DNA of 64,000 nt from Calditrichota bacterium (lineage in GTDB: Bacteria; CLD3): contig QQUF01000056.1 in the NCBI GenBank assembly GCA_008501735.1, positions 53,091-117,090 of the forward strand. Direction: 5' to 3'. This document shows positions 42,357 to 52,500 of this stretch, one piece after another. The translations under genes were made by a program, and so were the position numbers. The stretch's first letter is position 1. The number at the start of each line of letters is the position of its first letter. The notes beneath the pieces are model-generated. The model worked only from the letters and a program-made list of their open reading frames with translations. It did no database searches and was not told where the DNA came from.

Positions 42357-43295
42357 ATGAAAACAGGATTTGTTTACTCAACTGAATATTTGAAGCACAG
42401 CACAGAAGTGAATCATCCAGAATGTGCAGGAAGATTGGAAGCAATTTTAGAAAGACTCACTAAAACAGGAACTCTTGCAAAGTTAGAAGAGATAACCCCT
42501 AAACCAGTAGCGGAAGAATGGATTGCGACAATTCACGACAAAAAATACATCGAAAGTGTAAAACGTTACTGTGAAACTGGAATCCGATTGGTTGATTTTG
42601 ACACACAAATAAGCAAGGAATCTTTTGATGTTGCGAAGTTGGCAGTTGGCGGAGTTCTAAAAGCAATTGACAAAGTTCAGGTTGGTGAAATCCAAAACGC
42701 TTTTTGTGCAGTAAGACCGCCAGGACATCACGCAGAAGCTGACAAAATTATGGGTTTTTGCCTTTTTAACAATGTTGCAATTGGTGCAAAATACTTACAG
42801 CAAAAATACGGTCTTAAAAAAATCGCAATTGTAGATTTCGATGTTCATCACGGAAATGGAACGCAAAATTCTTTTTACAATGACGATTCAGTACTTTTTA
42901 TTAGTTCACACCAAGTTCCACTTTACCCAGGAAGCGGAATGGAATTTGAAAGAGGAGCAGGCAAAGGCAAAGGTTTTACTTTAAATATTCCTTTAAAACC
43001 AGAATCAGAAGATATTCACATTTTAGAAAAATATTTCAATTTAGTCATTCCGAAACTTGAAGAATTTAAACCTGAGTTTATTTTAATTTCCGCAGGTTTT
43101 GATGCTCATATTTTAGACCCACTTAGCAATTTACGAGTTTCAACAGAGTGTTTTGGTAAAATTACTCAAATGCTAAAAAGCGTTGCTGAAAAGTGTTGTG
43201 AAGGAAAAATTGTTGCTACTTTAGAAGGTGGTTACAATTTGAAGGCTCTTGGGGAATCCGTAGAATCTCACATCAAAGTTTTAGCAAATATTTAA
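42357..43295 (+). CDS. Histone-deacetylase-family zinc amidohydrolase (AcuC/HdaH-like)
   Basis: 312 residues with all family motifs: HPECAGR near the start, RPPGHHAE with the paired catalytic histidines (about residues 122-124), VDFDVHHGNGTQ with zinc ligands, DAH in SAGFDAH and EGGYN near the C-terminus. Bacterial members deacetylate acetyl-lysine proteins, acetylpolyamines or acetoin-related substrates; the substrate cannot be told here. It stands alone, with a 42-base palindrome 10 bases after the stop. Confidence 0.92.
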   Translation: MKTGFVYSTEYLKHSTEVNHPECAGRLEAILERLTKTGTLAKLEEITPKPVAEEWIATIHDKKYIESVKRYCETGIRLVDFDTQISKESFDVAKLAVGGVLKAIDKVQVGEIQNAFCAVRPPGHHAEADKIMGFCLFNNVAIGAKYLQQKYGLKKIAIVDFDVHHGNGTQNSFYNDDSVLFISSHQVPLYPGSGMEFERGAGKGKGFTLNIPLKPESEDIHILEKYFNLVIPKLEEFKPEFILISAGFDAHILDPLSNLRVSTECFGKITQMLKSVAEKCCEGKIVATLEGGYNLKALGESVESHIKVLANI

Positions 43296-43305
43296 AATTC
43301 CAAAA

Positions 43306-43347
43306 AAGGATTGTAGGGAACAAAAATTTTTGTTCCCTACAATCCTT
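43306..43347. repeat. 42-base perfect palindrome, possible bidirectional terminator
   Basis: The 21-base arms (AAGGATTGTAGGGAACAAAAA and its complement) are exact and abut without a loop. The T tract is in the stem, so function as a terminator is uncertain. The inner part recalls the ruvA-side hairpin at 37199, which suggests a dispersed family of GGGAACAAAAATTTTTGTTCCC elements. The rest of the 389-base gap (43348-43684) holds the minus-strand small unit described next. Confidence 0.8.
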
Positions 43348-43363
43348 CCTTACAATCACAAAT

Positions 43364-43400
43364 AAAAAAACCTCTTCCGAATTTTCATTCAGAAGAGGTC
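43364..43400 (-). terminator. Minus-strand rho-independent terminator
   Basis: Read on the minus strand, ACCTCTTC, a loop of about 15 bases, then GAAGAGGT and seven T residues. It is well formed but there is no long gene upstream on that strand, only a 17-codon open frame at 43501-43554, so it probably ends a small transcript. Confidence 0.8.
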
Positions 43401-43500
43401 TATTCAAAATTTGTTTCTTTAATGCAAAAGACTAATTCTGCATATTTAAAGAAACGACTTGGTTATTAGCAAATTGTCATCACTAACAATAAAATTAAAT

Positions 43501-43554
43501 TTAGCTGTTAATGATTGGACGGCTAATGCACCAAGTTGATTTTTCACTATTCAA
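43501..43554 (-). CDS. Possible 17-residue peptide gene or sRNA leader
   Basis: A TTG-started frame encoding MNSEKSTWCISRPIINS. A near-perfect GGAGG lies seven bases upstream, stronger than most in the window. An ATG four bases earlier gives only a two-codon frame that ends within the TTG. A good terminator lies about 100 bases downstream. A sequence TTGACT with TACATT 18 bases later (about 43635-43605 on the minus strand) could serve as promoter, with GAACCTGTTC between them. It could be a small peptide, a leader peptide, or an sRNA with chance codons. Not recognised. Confidence 0.4.
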   Translation of the reverse strand: MNSEKSTWCISRPIINS

Positions 43555-43684
43555 TGCATCACCTCCATTCGATTAAATTAAACTTACAATAATTACGATT
43601 TAAATGTAAATCGGAACAGGTTCAGAAGTCAATGCAAAAAAAATATTTTTTTTGTAAGTTTATAAAAACTAAAAAGGAAATAAA

Positions 43685-44224
43685 ATGTTAGATAAAAATT
43701 CAACAGCTTTAGTAATTATTGACGTTCAAGAAAGGCTTATGAATGTCATTTTTGAAAAAGAAAAATTAATTCAAAATTTGGTAAAATTGATTGAAGGTGC
43801 TAAGGTTCTTGGACTCCCAATAATTTGGACAGAACAGTACCCAAAAGGGCTTGGGGAAACTATTCCTGAATTAAAGTCAATTTTAGAAGAAATTAAACCG
43901 ATTGAAAAAATCCATTTTAGCTGTTGTGGAGAACCCAATTTTAGATTCGAACTTGAAAAAGTAAGTGCTCATACTTTGCTCGTTGCAGGAATTGAATCTC
44001 ACGTTTGTGTTTACCAAACGGTTGCCGATTTAATCGACAGTAGTTTTCAAGTTGAAGTTGTTACAGACGCAATTTCTTCAAGAACTAAAGAAAGTCGCGA
44101 ACTTGGAATCAAGAAATGTAATGATTTAGGTGCTTCTTTAACCTCGGTTGAAATGTGTTTGTTTGAGCTTTTGGAACAAGCAGGAACTTTTGAGTTTAAA
44201 GCAATTTCAAAAATTGTTAAGTAA
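43685..44224 (+). CDS. Isochorismatase-family hydrolase
   Basis: 179 residues of the cysteine hydrolase superfamily that includes nicotinamidase, isochorismatase and YcaC. The nucleophile is Cys in GIESHVCV, with the acid IIDVQERL near the start and a Lys in PIEKIHFS completing the triad; the cis-peptide VAGIESHV is present. The substrate is unknown. An AAAGGAAA ribosome site precedes the ATG. It converges with the channel gene. Confidence 0.88.
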   Translation: MLDKNSTALVIIDVQERLMNVIFEKEKLIQNLVKLIEGAKVLGLPIIWTEQYPKGLGETIPELKSILEEIKPIEKIHFSCCGEPNFRFELEKVSAHTLLVAGIESHVCVYQTVADLIDSSFQVEVVTDAISSRTKESRELGIKKCNDLGASLTSVEMCLFELLEQAGTFEFKAISKIVK

Positions 44225-44228
44225 AATA

Positions 44229-46160
44229 TTAAAAATAAGTTGTAAGAACGACTAACTCTAAATTCTTTTTAAGTTCTAATTTCTCATCTTTTGGTGGGTT
44301 TAAAAATAATTTTTGATGTTTTGAATCTTGGTAATAAATACCTAAAAGAATGTCACCTTTTGAGAAAATCTTTTTTTGTAAGGCATTGAAAGTTAATTCT
44401 TTTTCTTTGATAGAATATGTCTTTGGACTTTTGAAGTAAATTTCTGCTCCACCAACTGTAAAAAGTTCGTCATAAATTTGGCTAATTTCCCTCTTTAAAG
44501 AAATTTGTGCAATCATATGACTGACAATTGCAGGTGTAAAAAGAGCTTCTCCTATTTCATCTTGAATAATTTTTTCGTTCTCTTTGTCAAATAACTCAAC
44601 CAAAACGTCAGGATTTAGATTCTCTTCTTTAAGTATTTTTTGTAAAACCAAATAGCCTAAAATAGTTCTCGCATCAGAAGCTTGGTGCGTTTCAAGCCTA
44701 TCACTTCCAACTAAGACAATATTGTCGTAATTATTTTTTATTGCTTTCTTGACTTCATATGGTGAAGTAAAATCGCCGATGTTATTTGTAAATTTAATGT
44801 TTTCAGTCAAGACATTAAATTTTTGTAACTGAGCTTGCCTCACGTCTATTGGCACTAATGATAAAACATCGATTTCAAAATTTTCATTTGCGTAAGAGTC
44901 GAATTCTTGAATTATCAACGGCACTCTATGATTCCAACCTAAGAACAAAATCCTTTTATTAATTACTTCGTGAAAAGGTTTTATTTCAAAATTAGGTTTT
45001 TCGGATTTAGAATCTGCATTTTTAATAAATTTTGCATTCTCCAAAGACTCCGAAATCATTATTATTTTATCGTCTTTGTGAATTTTAAGTTCGTCAGTTG
45101 GGTTAAGGATAGTTTGAGTTTCTTCTCCTTCATTTCGGACAACACCAATAGCAATACCTTTAGGAAAAATATCAATTAGCTCATAAAAATTTTTTCCTTC
45201 GAATTTTTTAAATTCGGCAAGGAAAATGTTATTGTCTTTAGTATCAGTAAGTTCAGTGTAAACAGTAGAAAGTCCTCTGTGCCTTACATTTTGAGCAATT
45301 AGCCTTGTAATAATTTCATCACTTGTGAGAACTTCAATTTCGCCTTCATAAGTGTCTTTTGCAATTTCGTAAAGTCTTGTGTCAAAAAGTTCCAAAACTA
45401 CATAAGGTAGTTTTTTTGCACCTTTATCTTTTGAATTATTCATAATTGAAAGCAAAATTTTTATTCCTCTTGCATCAATTACGTCAGATTTTCCAATTGA
45501 AAATTCATCGCCTGTAATTATGATTACACTCGCATTTTTGAAATCGACTCTTTCTAAACTTTCGATGTTCAGAGGATTCCCTGTTCGGAAGGTAATTTGC
45601 CAAGGGTTCCATTTTTTACCTAATTCTTGTTGTAATTCGTAGCTTAAATTTGAATCGACTTCTTCAGTGAGAATAACAATTTTTAGATTTCTTGAACCGA
45701 TTCGTTTCAAAAATCTTTTGGTTCTTTCGGTAGAACTGACAATCTCACTAACAATCGTTGGAGTGCGGTTAGTCCAGCCAAGAATTAAAATATGGTTTTT
45801 GTCAGTGATTGGAGTTAAACCACTTTCGAGTTTTTTAATTTTACGATTGAGCCACTGAGTCATAATCGCAATCAAAGCACCCATAAAAAAGACATAGCCA
45901 CAAATTGTTACAAAGGTAGAAATACTTCTTAAAATAATTCCTTGGTCATCGCCCAAATAACCTGGGTCAGTTAGACGCAAAAAAGCCCACCAAATTGCTT
46001 CTTCAAGTTTGAAAGCATCTGTAAATAAGAAAGCAGAGATTCCTGCTAAAATTGCAATTAATAAAATTAATGAGGCAATGAAAGCGAGTTGGTAAAACGC
46101 TCCTCTGACCAAAAGTCTTTCGAGTAGGAACTTAATTTTATTTATGAATCTGTCTAACAT
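44229..46160 (-). CDS. CASTOR/POLLUX-like ion channel with two RCK-type domains
   Basis: 643 residues. Two or three hydrophobic segments occur in the first 110 residues, with a pore-like loop WWAFLRLTDPGYLGDD (about 58-72). The remainder is two cytoplasmic Rossmann-type RCK modules, starting ILILGWTNRTP (about 127) and ILFLGWNHRVP (about 410), each followed by RCK_C-like parts. The GWN/GWT Rossmann opening is typical of the CASTOR/POLLUX/DMI1 family, which in plants forms calcium-gated channels in the nuclear envelope. Bacterial members are poorly studied. Confidence 0.85.
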   Translation of the reverse strand: MLDRFINKIKFLLERLLVRGAFYQLAFIASLILLIAILAGISAFLFTDAFKLEEAIWWAFLRLTDPGYLGDDQGIILRSISTFVTICGYVFFMGALIAIMTQWLNRKIKKLESGLTPITDKNHILILGWTNRTPTIVSEIVSSTERTKRFLKRIGSRNLKIVILTEEVDSNLSYELQQELGKKWNPWQITFRTGNPLNIESLERVDFKNASVIIITGDEFSIGKSDVIDARGIKILLSIMNNSKDKGAKKLPYVVLELFDTRLYEIAKDTYEGEIEVLTSDEIITRLIAQNVRHRGLSTVYTELTDTKDNNIFLAEFKKFEGKNFYELIDIFPKGIAIGVVRNEGEETQTILNPTDELKIHKDDKIIMISESLENAKFIKNADSKSEKPNFEIKPFHEVINKRILFLGWNHRVPLIIQEFDSYANENFEIDVLSLVPIDVRQAQLQKFNVLTENIKFTNNIGDFTSPYEVKKAIKNNYDNIVLVGSDRLETHQASDARTILGYLVLQKILKEENLNPDVLVELFDKENEKIIQDEIGEALFTPAIVSHMIAQISLKREISQIYDELFTVGGAEIYFKSPKTYSIKEKELTFNALQKKIFSKGDILLGIYYQDSKHQKLFLNPPKDEKLELKKNLELVVLTTYF

Positions 46161-46178
46161 TTAATTCTCAAAATTAAG

Positions 46179-46901
46179 TTAAACTGTCATTGTGTAAACT
46201 GTAACAATGCCGAATGTTAGAGGTTTCAGTTCGATTTCGGTAAAACCAGTTTTTTCGAGGATTCGGTAAAATTCTTTTCCGTGTGGAAATTGCATAACGG
46301 ACTCAGGAAGATATTTGTAAGCGTCATTATGTTTGGAAAGAATATTTCCAATCAATGGCAAAACATTTTTGAAATAAAAAAGATAAAGTTGTTTGAAAAA
46401 TGCGTTTTCGGGTTGAGAAAATTCTAAGATTGCAATTTGTCCATTTTTTCGAGTAACTCTTTGCATTTCGCTTAGAGCTTTTTCTACATTTTCGCAGTTT
46501 CTGATTCCGAAAGCAATTGTGCAAGCATCGAAAAAATTATCTTTGTAAGGAAGTTTTTCTGCGTCGCCACAGAAGAATTTTATTTTTGGTTTATCTGTAA
46601 TTTTGTGCAAACCAGCACGAAGCATTTCTTTAGCAATGTCAGTTCCATAAATTTCTGCTCCGTATTTTTTGTGAATCTGAATTGCCAAATCACCAGTTCC
46701 AGTTGCAAGGTCAAGGACTTTAGAATCTTGGTTTAGATTTCTTAACTTTTTGACTGTTACTTTTCTCCAATAAAAGTCAATTCCCATACTCAGAAGGTGG
46801 TTCAGTAAATCATAAGTTTTAGCGATTGAGTCGAACATTCCACGAACGTAAGTTTTTTTACCGTCAGTAGTTCCGAGTTCGTAGTTAAGATTTTGAGACA
46901 A
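46179..46901 (-). CDS. ubiE: Demethylmenaquinone methyltransferase MenG/UbiE
   Basis: 240 residues, SAM-dependent methyltransferase. Signature segments: YDLLNHLLSMGIDFYWRK near the start, motif I VLDLATGTGD and ACTIAFGIRNCEN-type family motif in the middle, plus PENAFFKQLYLFYF. It methylates demethylmenaquinone to menaquinone, the electron carrier used by the nitrate reductase and alternative complex III encoded earlier in the window. It overlaps no neighbour and lies between a small membrane protein and a channel gene. Confidence 0.94.
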   Translation of the reverse strand: MSQNLNYELGTTDGKKTYVRGMFDSIAKTYDLLNHLLSMGIDFYWRKVTVKKLRNLNQDSKVLDLATGTGDLAIQIHKKYGAEIYGTDIAKEMLRAGLHKITDKPKIKFFCGDAEKLPYKDNFFDACTIAFGIRNCENVEKALSEMQRVTRKNGQIAILEFSQPENAFFKQLYLFYFKNVLPLIGNILSKHNDAYKYLPESVMQFPHGKEFYRILEKTGFTEIELKPLTFGIVTVYTMTV

Positions 46902-46913
46902 TTTTTAAGCCTT

Positions 46914-47135
46914 TTAATTCATAAAAAATTTAATAAAGATGAAAAGTGTGATGATAAGTGCTGCCATAACTTTTGTTTTTTTTCGATTCTTTTCTAAGTC
47001 AACATAAGGAAGTTCAAAACGGCGAGTTTTTTTGAAGTCGAATCTTTTGCCACTGTCTTCTTTTTCCTTTTCAATTCTGTCGTAAGACCTTGGAGCATAA
47101 GTAAATTCTCTTGTTTTTGGGCTTTTCATAAACAT
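46914..47135 (-). CDS. Small single-helix membrane protein, unrecognised
   Basis: 73 residues: a charged, Lys/Arg-rich N-terminal part and one C-terminal membrane helix (MAALIITLFIFIKFF). No known family. It lies between the M50 protease gene (12 bases upstream) and menG (12 bases downstream) in the same direction, so it is part of that operon. Confidence 0.65.
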   Translation of the reverse strand: MFMKSPKTREFTYAPRSYDRIEKEKEDSGKRFDFKKTRRFELPYVDLEKNRKKTKVMAALIITLFIFIKFFMN

Positions 47136-47147
47136 TGAATTTCTCCT

Positions 47148-47813
47148 TTAAGCTAAAATTGAAATGACTTGATTTAATCCTGTATAAATTACTGCCATAA
47201 TTGGAAGCATTACTTTGCCAAGAACTCCGACGTAAAGAAGTCCGATTAAAATGAAAAACCCATAGGGCCAAAGCATTCCAAATTTATCGCCTATTTCATC
47301 AGGCAAAGAATTTTTCAAAACGTGAGCTCCGTCAAGAGGAGGAATTGGAAGCATATTAAAAACGGCAAGTAAAACATTCCATTGAATCCCAGTTTGAAGG
47401 AGAAGCTCAATCCCTGGATAAGAATTGATAATACTTGCTGGAATGAAAGCAAAACCTAAAGTGAAAATTAGAGCCAAAATTAAATTTGAACCAGGTCCTG
47501 CAATTGCGACTAAAATGTCGTCTTTTTTAGGATTTTTAAAGTAAGTTGGATTCACAGGAACAGGTTTCGCCCAAGCAAAAAAGAAACTGAAATTCAGCAC
47601 AAGGCAAATTACAGGAAAAAGAATTGTTCCGACTGGGTCAATGTGAGGAGTTGGATTAAGAGTCAATCTTCCTGCAATTTTTGCAGTTGGGTCTCCAAGT
47701 CTGTAAGCAATATAGCCGTGAGCAACTTCGTGAACAATCACACTAATCCCGAGCACAACAAGAGTGATAACAATTTTATGAATGTCAATTGACATAAAGT
47801 CCATTTTGAACAA
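47148..47813 (-). CDS. Site-2 protease family metallopeptidase (M50)
   Basis: 221 residues, mostly hydrophobic. The zinc motif HEVAH (VIVHEVAHG, about residues 28-32) lies in the first helix after the start and the third ligand in PPLDGAHVL (Asp, about residue 159). These are the M50B features of rhomboid-like intramembrane proteases close to FtsH-linked SpoIVFB type. No PDZ is present. Role: cleavage of a membrane substrate, possibly an anti-sigma factor. Confidence 0.85.
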   Translation of the reverse strand: MFKMDFMSIDIHKIVITLVVLGISVIVHEVAHGYIAYRLGDPTAKIAGRLTLNPTPHIDPVGTILFPVICLVLNFSFFFAWAKPVPVNPTYFKNPKKDDILVAIAGPGSNLILALIFTLGFAFIPASIINSYPGIELLLQTGIQWNVLLAVFNMLPIPPLDGAHVLKNSLPDEIGDKFGMLWPYGFFILIGLLYVGVLGKVMLPIMAVIYTGLNQVISILA

Positions 47814-47947
47814 CTTTCAGATGTTAATTTTTCGGCTAAAATGTAAGTAAATTAATAGCTAATGACTAATATTTAAATTAAGAATTTGAATTGAAAATTT
47901 GAATTCTTAAGGTTTTGAGTCGTTGTAAGTTTTAAGTTTTTAATTCT

Positions 47948-49441
47948 TTAGTAAGTATGAACAAATTTTCTGAGCCCGTCAACAATCGCTTTCGCAATTT
48001 TTGTTTGGTGGGAAGGATTCGTGAGTTTTTTTTCCTCTTCAGGGTTTGAAATAAAGCCTGTTTCAATCAAAATGCTTGGCATCGAAGTCCTCCAAAGAAC
48101 AAGAAATCCTGCTTGTTTGACTCCTCTGTCTCTGACAGTAAGGTTTTTTTCTACACTTTTCTGAACGTAAGCAGCAATGCTCTGGCTTTCTTTTACAAAT
48201 TCGCTTTGCATCATTGAAGCAACAATAAATCCTGCATCGTCAAAACCTTCGTAAATACTTTGGTCATCTTCATAATTGATTACAGCATTTTCTTTCTCTG
48301 CGACTTCTGCGGCTTTTTCAGATTTACTTGGGCTTAAAAAATAAGTCTCAAAACCGTGACTTTGTTTATTCTTATTCGAATTTGCGTGAATGCTAATGAA
48401 AAGTTTACCGTTTGCTTCATTTGCGATTTGACCTCTTTTGAAAAGTTCGACAAATTCATCGGTCTTTCGAGTGTAAATTACCTTAATACCTAATTCTTTC
48501 TCAATCATTTTACCCAATTTTAAAACAATTGCTAGACAAACATCTTTTTCTAAAGATTTGTTCCCGATTGCTCCAGGATCTTTTCCTCCGTGACCAGCGT
48601 CTAAAACAATTGTATCAATTTTCCAAAGTTCTTTTTGGGTTTCAAGTTGGGCAAAGTAGTCGTCTAAAGATTTCGAGCGTTGGTCTCTTAGGGTCAAAAC
48701 AATAAAACTTGGATTTTGAGTTTGGTAAACGTCAAGCTCCTCAACTTTTTCGGATAGTTTAAAAGAAATTTGTGCTGATTCTTCGTTTTGAACAAGAATC
48801 ACTTCTTTGATTATTTTAGGCAAATTTGAAATCTTGAAGTTGTTGGTGTCTAATTTCCCGTTGTGAACGGTCAAGTAAAGCCAACCTGAGTCGTGAACCC
48901 AACTTTGAATACTTTCGTCAGGAAATGGTTTTGGAGTTCGTATTTTTATTAAAGTACCGTTTAGTTTTTCATCAAACTCGACACTTACCAAATTATTATC
49001 GCCAAATTTTAAGTGATACTTTGTAACTGTTAGATGGAATTTTGGTTTTCTTGTGTAATCAAATCTGCCTTCAAAAATCTGCTTGTTCAAAAGGCTAACA
49101 AGAGGACGAAACGGAACGCAAACATTTCCGCCTGACCAAATCGAATTGACAGGCAATTTATAAATGTCGTTATCAACTCTAAAGTAAGGACTGTCTGCAA
49201 AGAAAGTGAGTTCTGAATCTTCAAAAATAAAAGTACTGATTTTAAGATTTGTCTTTGTCGTACCTTCTAAGCCAATTTTGTTTCTCATTTCAGCAACAGA
49301 AATGTAAGAAACATCTTTATTGATAAAAGCCTTTAACTCAGACTCAAAATTAACGTCGCCTTGAACGGTGAGGTTAATCTTTTGTCCAAAAAGTAAATTT
49401 GTACTTAGAAAAAAGAGAAGAAAAAGAAATCTAACTTTCAT
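47948..49441 (-). CDS. N-acetylmuramoyl-L-alanine amidase (Amidase_3)
   Basis: 497 residues with a signal peptide (1-19). The first 270 residues contain beta-rich AMIN-like and copper-amine-oxidase-N-like stretches; the catalytic domain follows with zinc ligands in VLDAGHGGKDPG, Glu in LEKDVCLA, ISIHANS, and the catalytic Glu in ILIETGFISNPEEE. It splits the amide bond between muramic acid and the stem peptide during cell separation. The gene is flanked by the ATPase-TPR gene upstream with a terminator between. Confidence 0.9.
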   Translation of the reverse strand: MKVRFLFLLFFLSTNLLFGQKINLTVQGDVNFESELKAFINKDVSYISVAEMRNKIGLEGTTKTNLKISTFIFEDSELTFFADSPYFRVDNDIYKLPVNSIWSGGNVCVPFRPLVSLLNKQIFEGRFDYTRKPKFHLTVTKYHLKFGDNNLVSVEFDEKLNGTLIKIRTPKPFPDESIQSWVHDSGWLYLTVHNGKLDTNNFKISNLPKIIKEVILVQNEESAQISFKLSEKVEELDVYQTQNPSFIVLTLRDQRSKSLDDYFAQLETQKELWKIDTIVLDAGHGGKDPGAIGNKSLEKDVCLAIVLKLGKMIEKELGIKVIYTRKTDEFVELFKRGQIANEANGKLFISIHANSNKNKQSHGFETYFLSPSKSEKAAEVAEKENAVINYEDDQSIYEGFDDAGFIVASMMQSEFVKESQSIAAYVQKSVEKNLTVRDRGVKQAGFLVLWRTSMPSILIETGFISNPEEEKKLTNPSHQTKIAKAIVDGLRKFVHTY

Positions 49442-49460
49442 TAAAACCCACTTTCTTGGA

Positions 49461-49492
49461 AAACAATCGGATAGAATAAAACTATCCGATTG
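49461..49492 (-). terminator. Terminator after the ATPase-TPR gene
   Basis: CAATCGGATAG and its exact complement CTATCCGATTG form 11-base arms with a seven-base loop; read on the minus strand a TTTT tract follows. Confidence 0.85.
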
Positions 49493-49503
49493 ATAAAATT
49501 ATC

Positions 49504-52500
49504 TTAAGCATTTTTCTGTGCTTGTGCAGCAACTTCAGCTTCTTGCTGAATTTCTTGAATTAATTTTTCAAATTCTACTTTACCAAGTTCGTTAGCAATT
49601 TCATCAAGACTTTTTCTTGAAGTTTCAGATGCTGGTGAGCCTATTTTTTGTAAAATTTGGAAACTTGAAACTAAGTTTGCAATTGCGGCTTTTGGATTGT
49701 TTTGGGCTCTGAAAATATTTCCGATTTGTCCCAAAGTCATTCCAATACCTTGCCCGTCTCTTGTTTCGTTGTGAATTTGAAGCGATTCATTTAGGCAGTT
49801 CATTGCACGTTCCAAATCTTTTTGGCGAATGTAAACATTCCCCATATTGTAAAGAGTGTAACCTAAAGCAGGTTTCATTTGTAACTCTTTTAGAAATTCA
49901 CCAGCTTTTTGGTAAGAACGAATTGCGTCTTTTTCTTTACCTTCGATTTTGGAATTCAAATTTCCAAGATTGTTGTGAACAGAAGCTAAACCTTGTTTAT
50001 CGTTAATTTCCTCAAACTTGCTTACAGCTTGGTTGAGGTAATTTGCAGCTTTATCATATTTAGCTTCATTCAAGTAATTTGTTCCGATTGAATTGAGAGT
50101 TAAGGCAACTCCGTGAGTGTTGTTTGCCTCTTTGCAAATTGTTAAGATTTCTTGGAAAACTTTAAGTGCTTTTGTGAATTCTTTCGCTCCTGAGTAGCTT
50201 GTTCCAAGCGAATTTAAGGCTTTAACAGTTCCATTTACGTCTTTTACTTCTTTAAGAATTTCGATTGCTTTGATAAAATATTCTTGAGCCTGTTCTGAAT
50301 TTCCACCGTTTTGGTAAATTGAACCAATGTTCATTAAAGAATTCGCAATTCCTGGTTTGTGCTGTAATTCTTTTAGGAGTTCGAGACTTTCATTGAAAGA
50401 TTCAAGAGCCTTCTCAGGTTGGTTTATGTGAAGGAAAATTGAGCCAAGGTTTTGCAAACTTTGGGCTGTTCCACCGATTTCACGAATTTCTTTGAGAATT
50501 TTAATTCCTTCTTGGAATTTCGTGATTCCTTCTTCGACTTTTTTCTCGTTCATCAAAACTGCTCCCATTGAGTTGAGTGCAGCTGCAGAGCCGTTCAAAT
50601 CACGAATTTCACTAAAAATATCGAAACTTTTTTGGAAGCCTTCGATTGCTTTTTCTGTTTCTTGTTGGTTCGAAGCAATTACTCCACGAAGATTCGCAAC
50701 TGAAGCTAAAACAGATTTTTTGTCAGTTCCGAGTTCTTCAATTTTGTTCAAACCTTCTTCTGCTTTGCCAAAATCAGAATCTTGGACAGCGTAAACAGCT
50801 TTACTCAAATTAAGGTAAACTAACTTCTCCTTTGGCATTCCTTGAGAAATTTCTTCTGCTTGTGCAATGAGTTGATTGATTGTTGGCAAGTTGTCTTTTA
50901 CATTTTGCGGTGAAGCAAGTTGTTTTGAAAGAAGAGTCAAATACTCAAATATTTCTGTTTTATAATCACCACTTTTGAAAATATTTGCACAAGCTTTGTA
51001 ATAATTCAAAGCATCAGCTAAAATGTAGTGCTGAGTTCTTGATTTATTAATTTCAATAAATTTTTGCTCATTTTCGGCATCGCCTGAAATTTTGTAAAGT
51101 TTATCAAGAACACTTGAGAAAAATTCTTTATCAACGTAGAAATTTTCATCAAGAGTTGTAGAAAAAAGTTTAGCAAATTCAATAACTTCTTCTTTAGAAA
51201 TTTGGCTTCTGAAATGACTCCAGTAGAGGAAATCTACAAATTGGTAATTTGGATGTGGTTTGTATTTTAGGTTAATCCAACCAGCTTCTTTGAAAAATCC
51301 TTTTTTAGTTACTTGGTCATAAACTAGAACATCGTCAAGGAAATCAATTACAAAATCTTCTGAAAGGTCGAATGCTTTTGCAATTAAGTTCGCAGAGAAA
51401 TTTCCACCCATAAAAGCTGCGAAACGAAGCCATTTACTTAAATTTTCATAATTTACATTTGAGTTTGCCATTTCGTGCTCTGTTGCTTCAAAAACAACTT
51501 TTTCGATAGCTTTTGGAGTGAATTGCTCAATGCTTGATTTCCATTCGTTTCCAAGTTTCCAAGAGAATTGAGTTTTTTCAAGTTGTTTGGTAAGAACTAA
51601 TCTGTCCAAAGCCATTTTGATAGCACCAGGGTTTCCAGTAGAGATTTCAAAAACAATGTCTGTAAGTTCTGCTAAATTAGGATTCTCTTGGATATTTTTT
51701 TCAATTAAAGAAGAAGTTTCTTCTTTGCTCAAGTTTCCGATTTTAATTTTGTCTAATTCCACATTTGTTTCAACATTTGCTTCATTTTCGATAACACTTA
51801 TGTAAGAATTTGTTAGAATTACAAAAATATTTTTCTTCTCAGCTTTAACTTGTGGTAAAAATTGTTCCCAAAGGAATCTTTTCCAAAGTAAAGGAAGGTG
51901 TTCTGTGTCGAGCAAAGCCAAAATTATATTTTTAGTCTCTGCAGCGTGAAACAAGACTTCCTTAAAAACTTCGAAAGTTTTTGAGTAAGGTTCTGTCTTT
52001 TCGTTTTCAGTTAAAATGCCTGATATTTTTTCGTAAATTTCACCTGGATTTGAAATTGAATCCAAAACTGGTGCTAAAATTCTTACTGCCAAAGCAATGC
52101 TGTAAAGTGTTTCGTGTCTTGGAGGATTAAATTTTGCAAGTCTTTCAAAGTCATTGATGAACAAATTGTGAAGTCTTTGAAGATGATTTGCACCTTTTTG
52201 TGAAGGATTAATTTTCTTGTAAGTTTCAGAAATGTTTGTTTCTCTTTGAACAACTTGAGGATTCAAAAATACAGCTTTTGAGTAGTAAAAGGAATGTCCT
52301 GCTCCTCTCGCTTTTTTTACGAAGTTCTTAACAATTTCTTTTTTCCCTACGAAATTCTCACCCTCAAGCAAAACGATTCCGTTTCCCTTACCGTCTTTAA
52401 ATTCTGTAAGGTGATTTAAGACTAAATTTGTTTCTGTATCTCTACCGACAAAACTTGGCGTAAAAAGCTGCACTTGGTTTTGTTGTTGTGTATTTTGTTG

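Noticed and set aside
43605..43640. LexA-type SOS box near the small minus-strand unit
   Set aside because: GAAC and GTTC are only two bases apart (GAACCTGTTC), not the four of the Gram-positive SOS box, so it does not fit.
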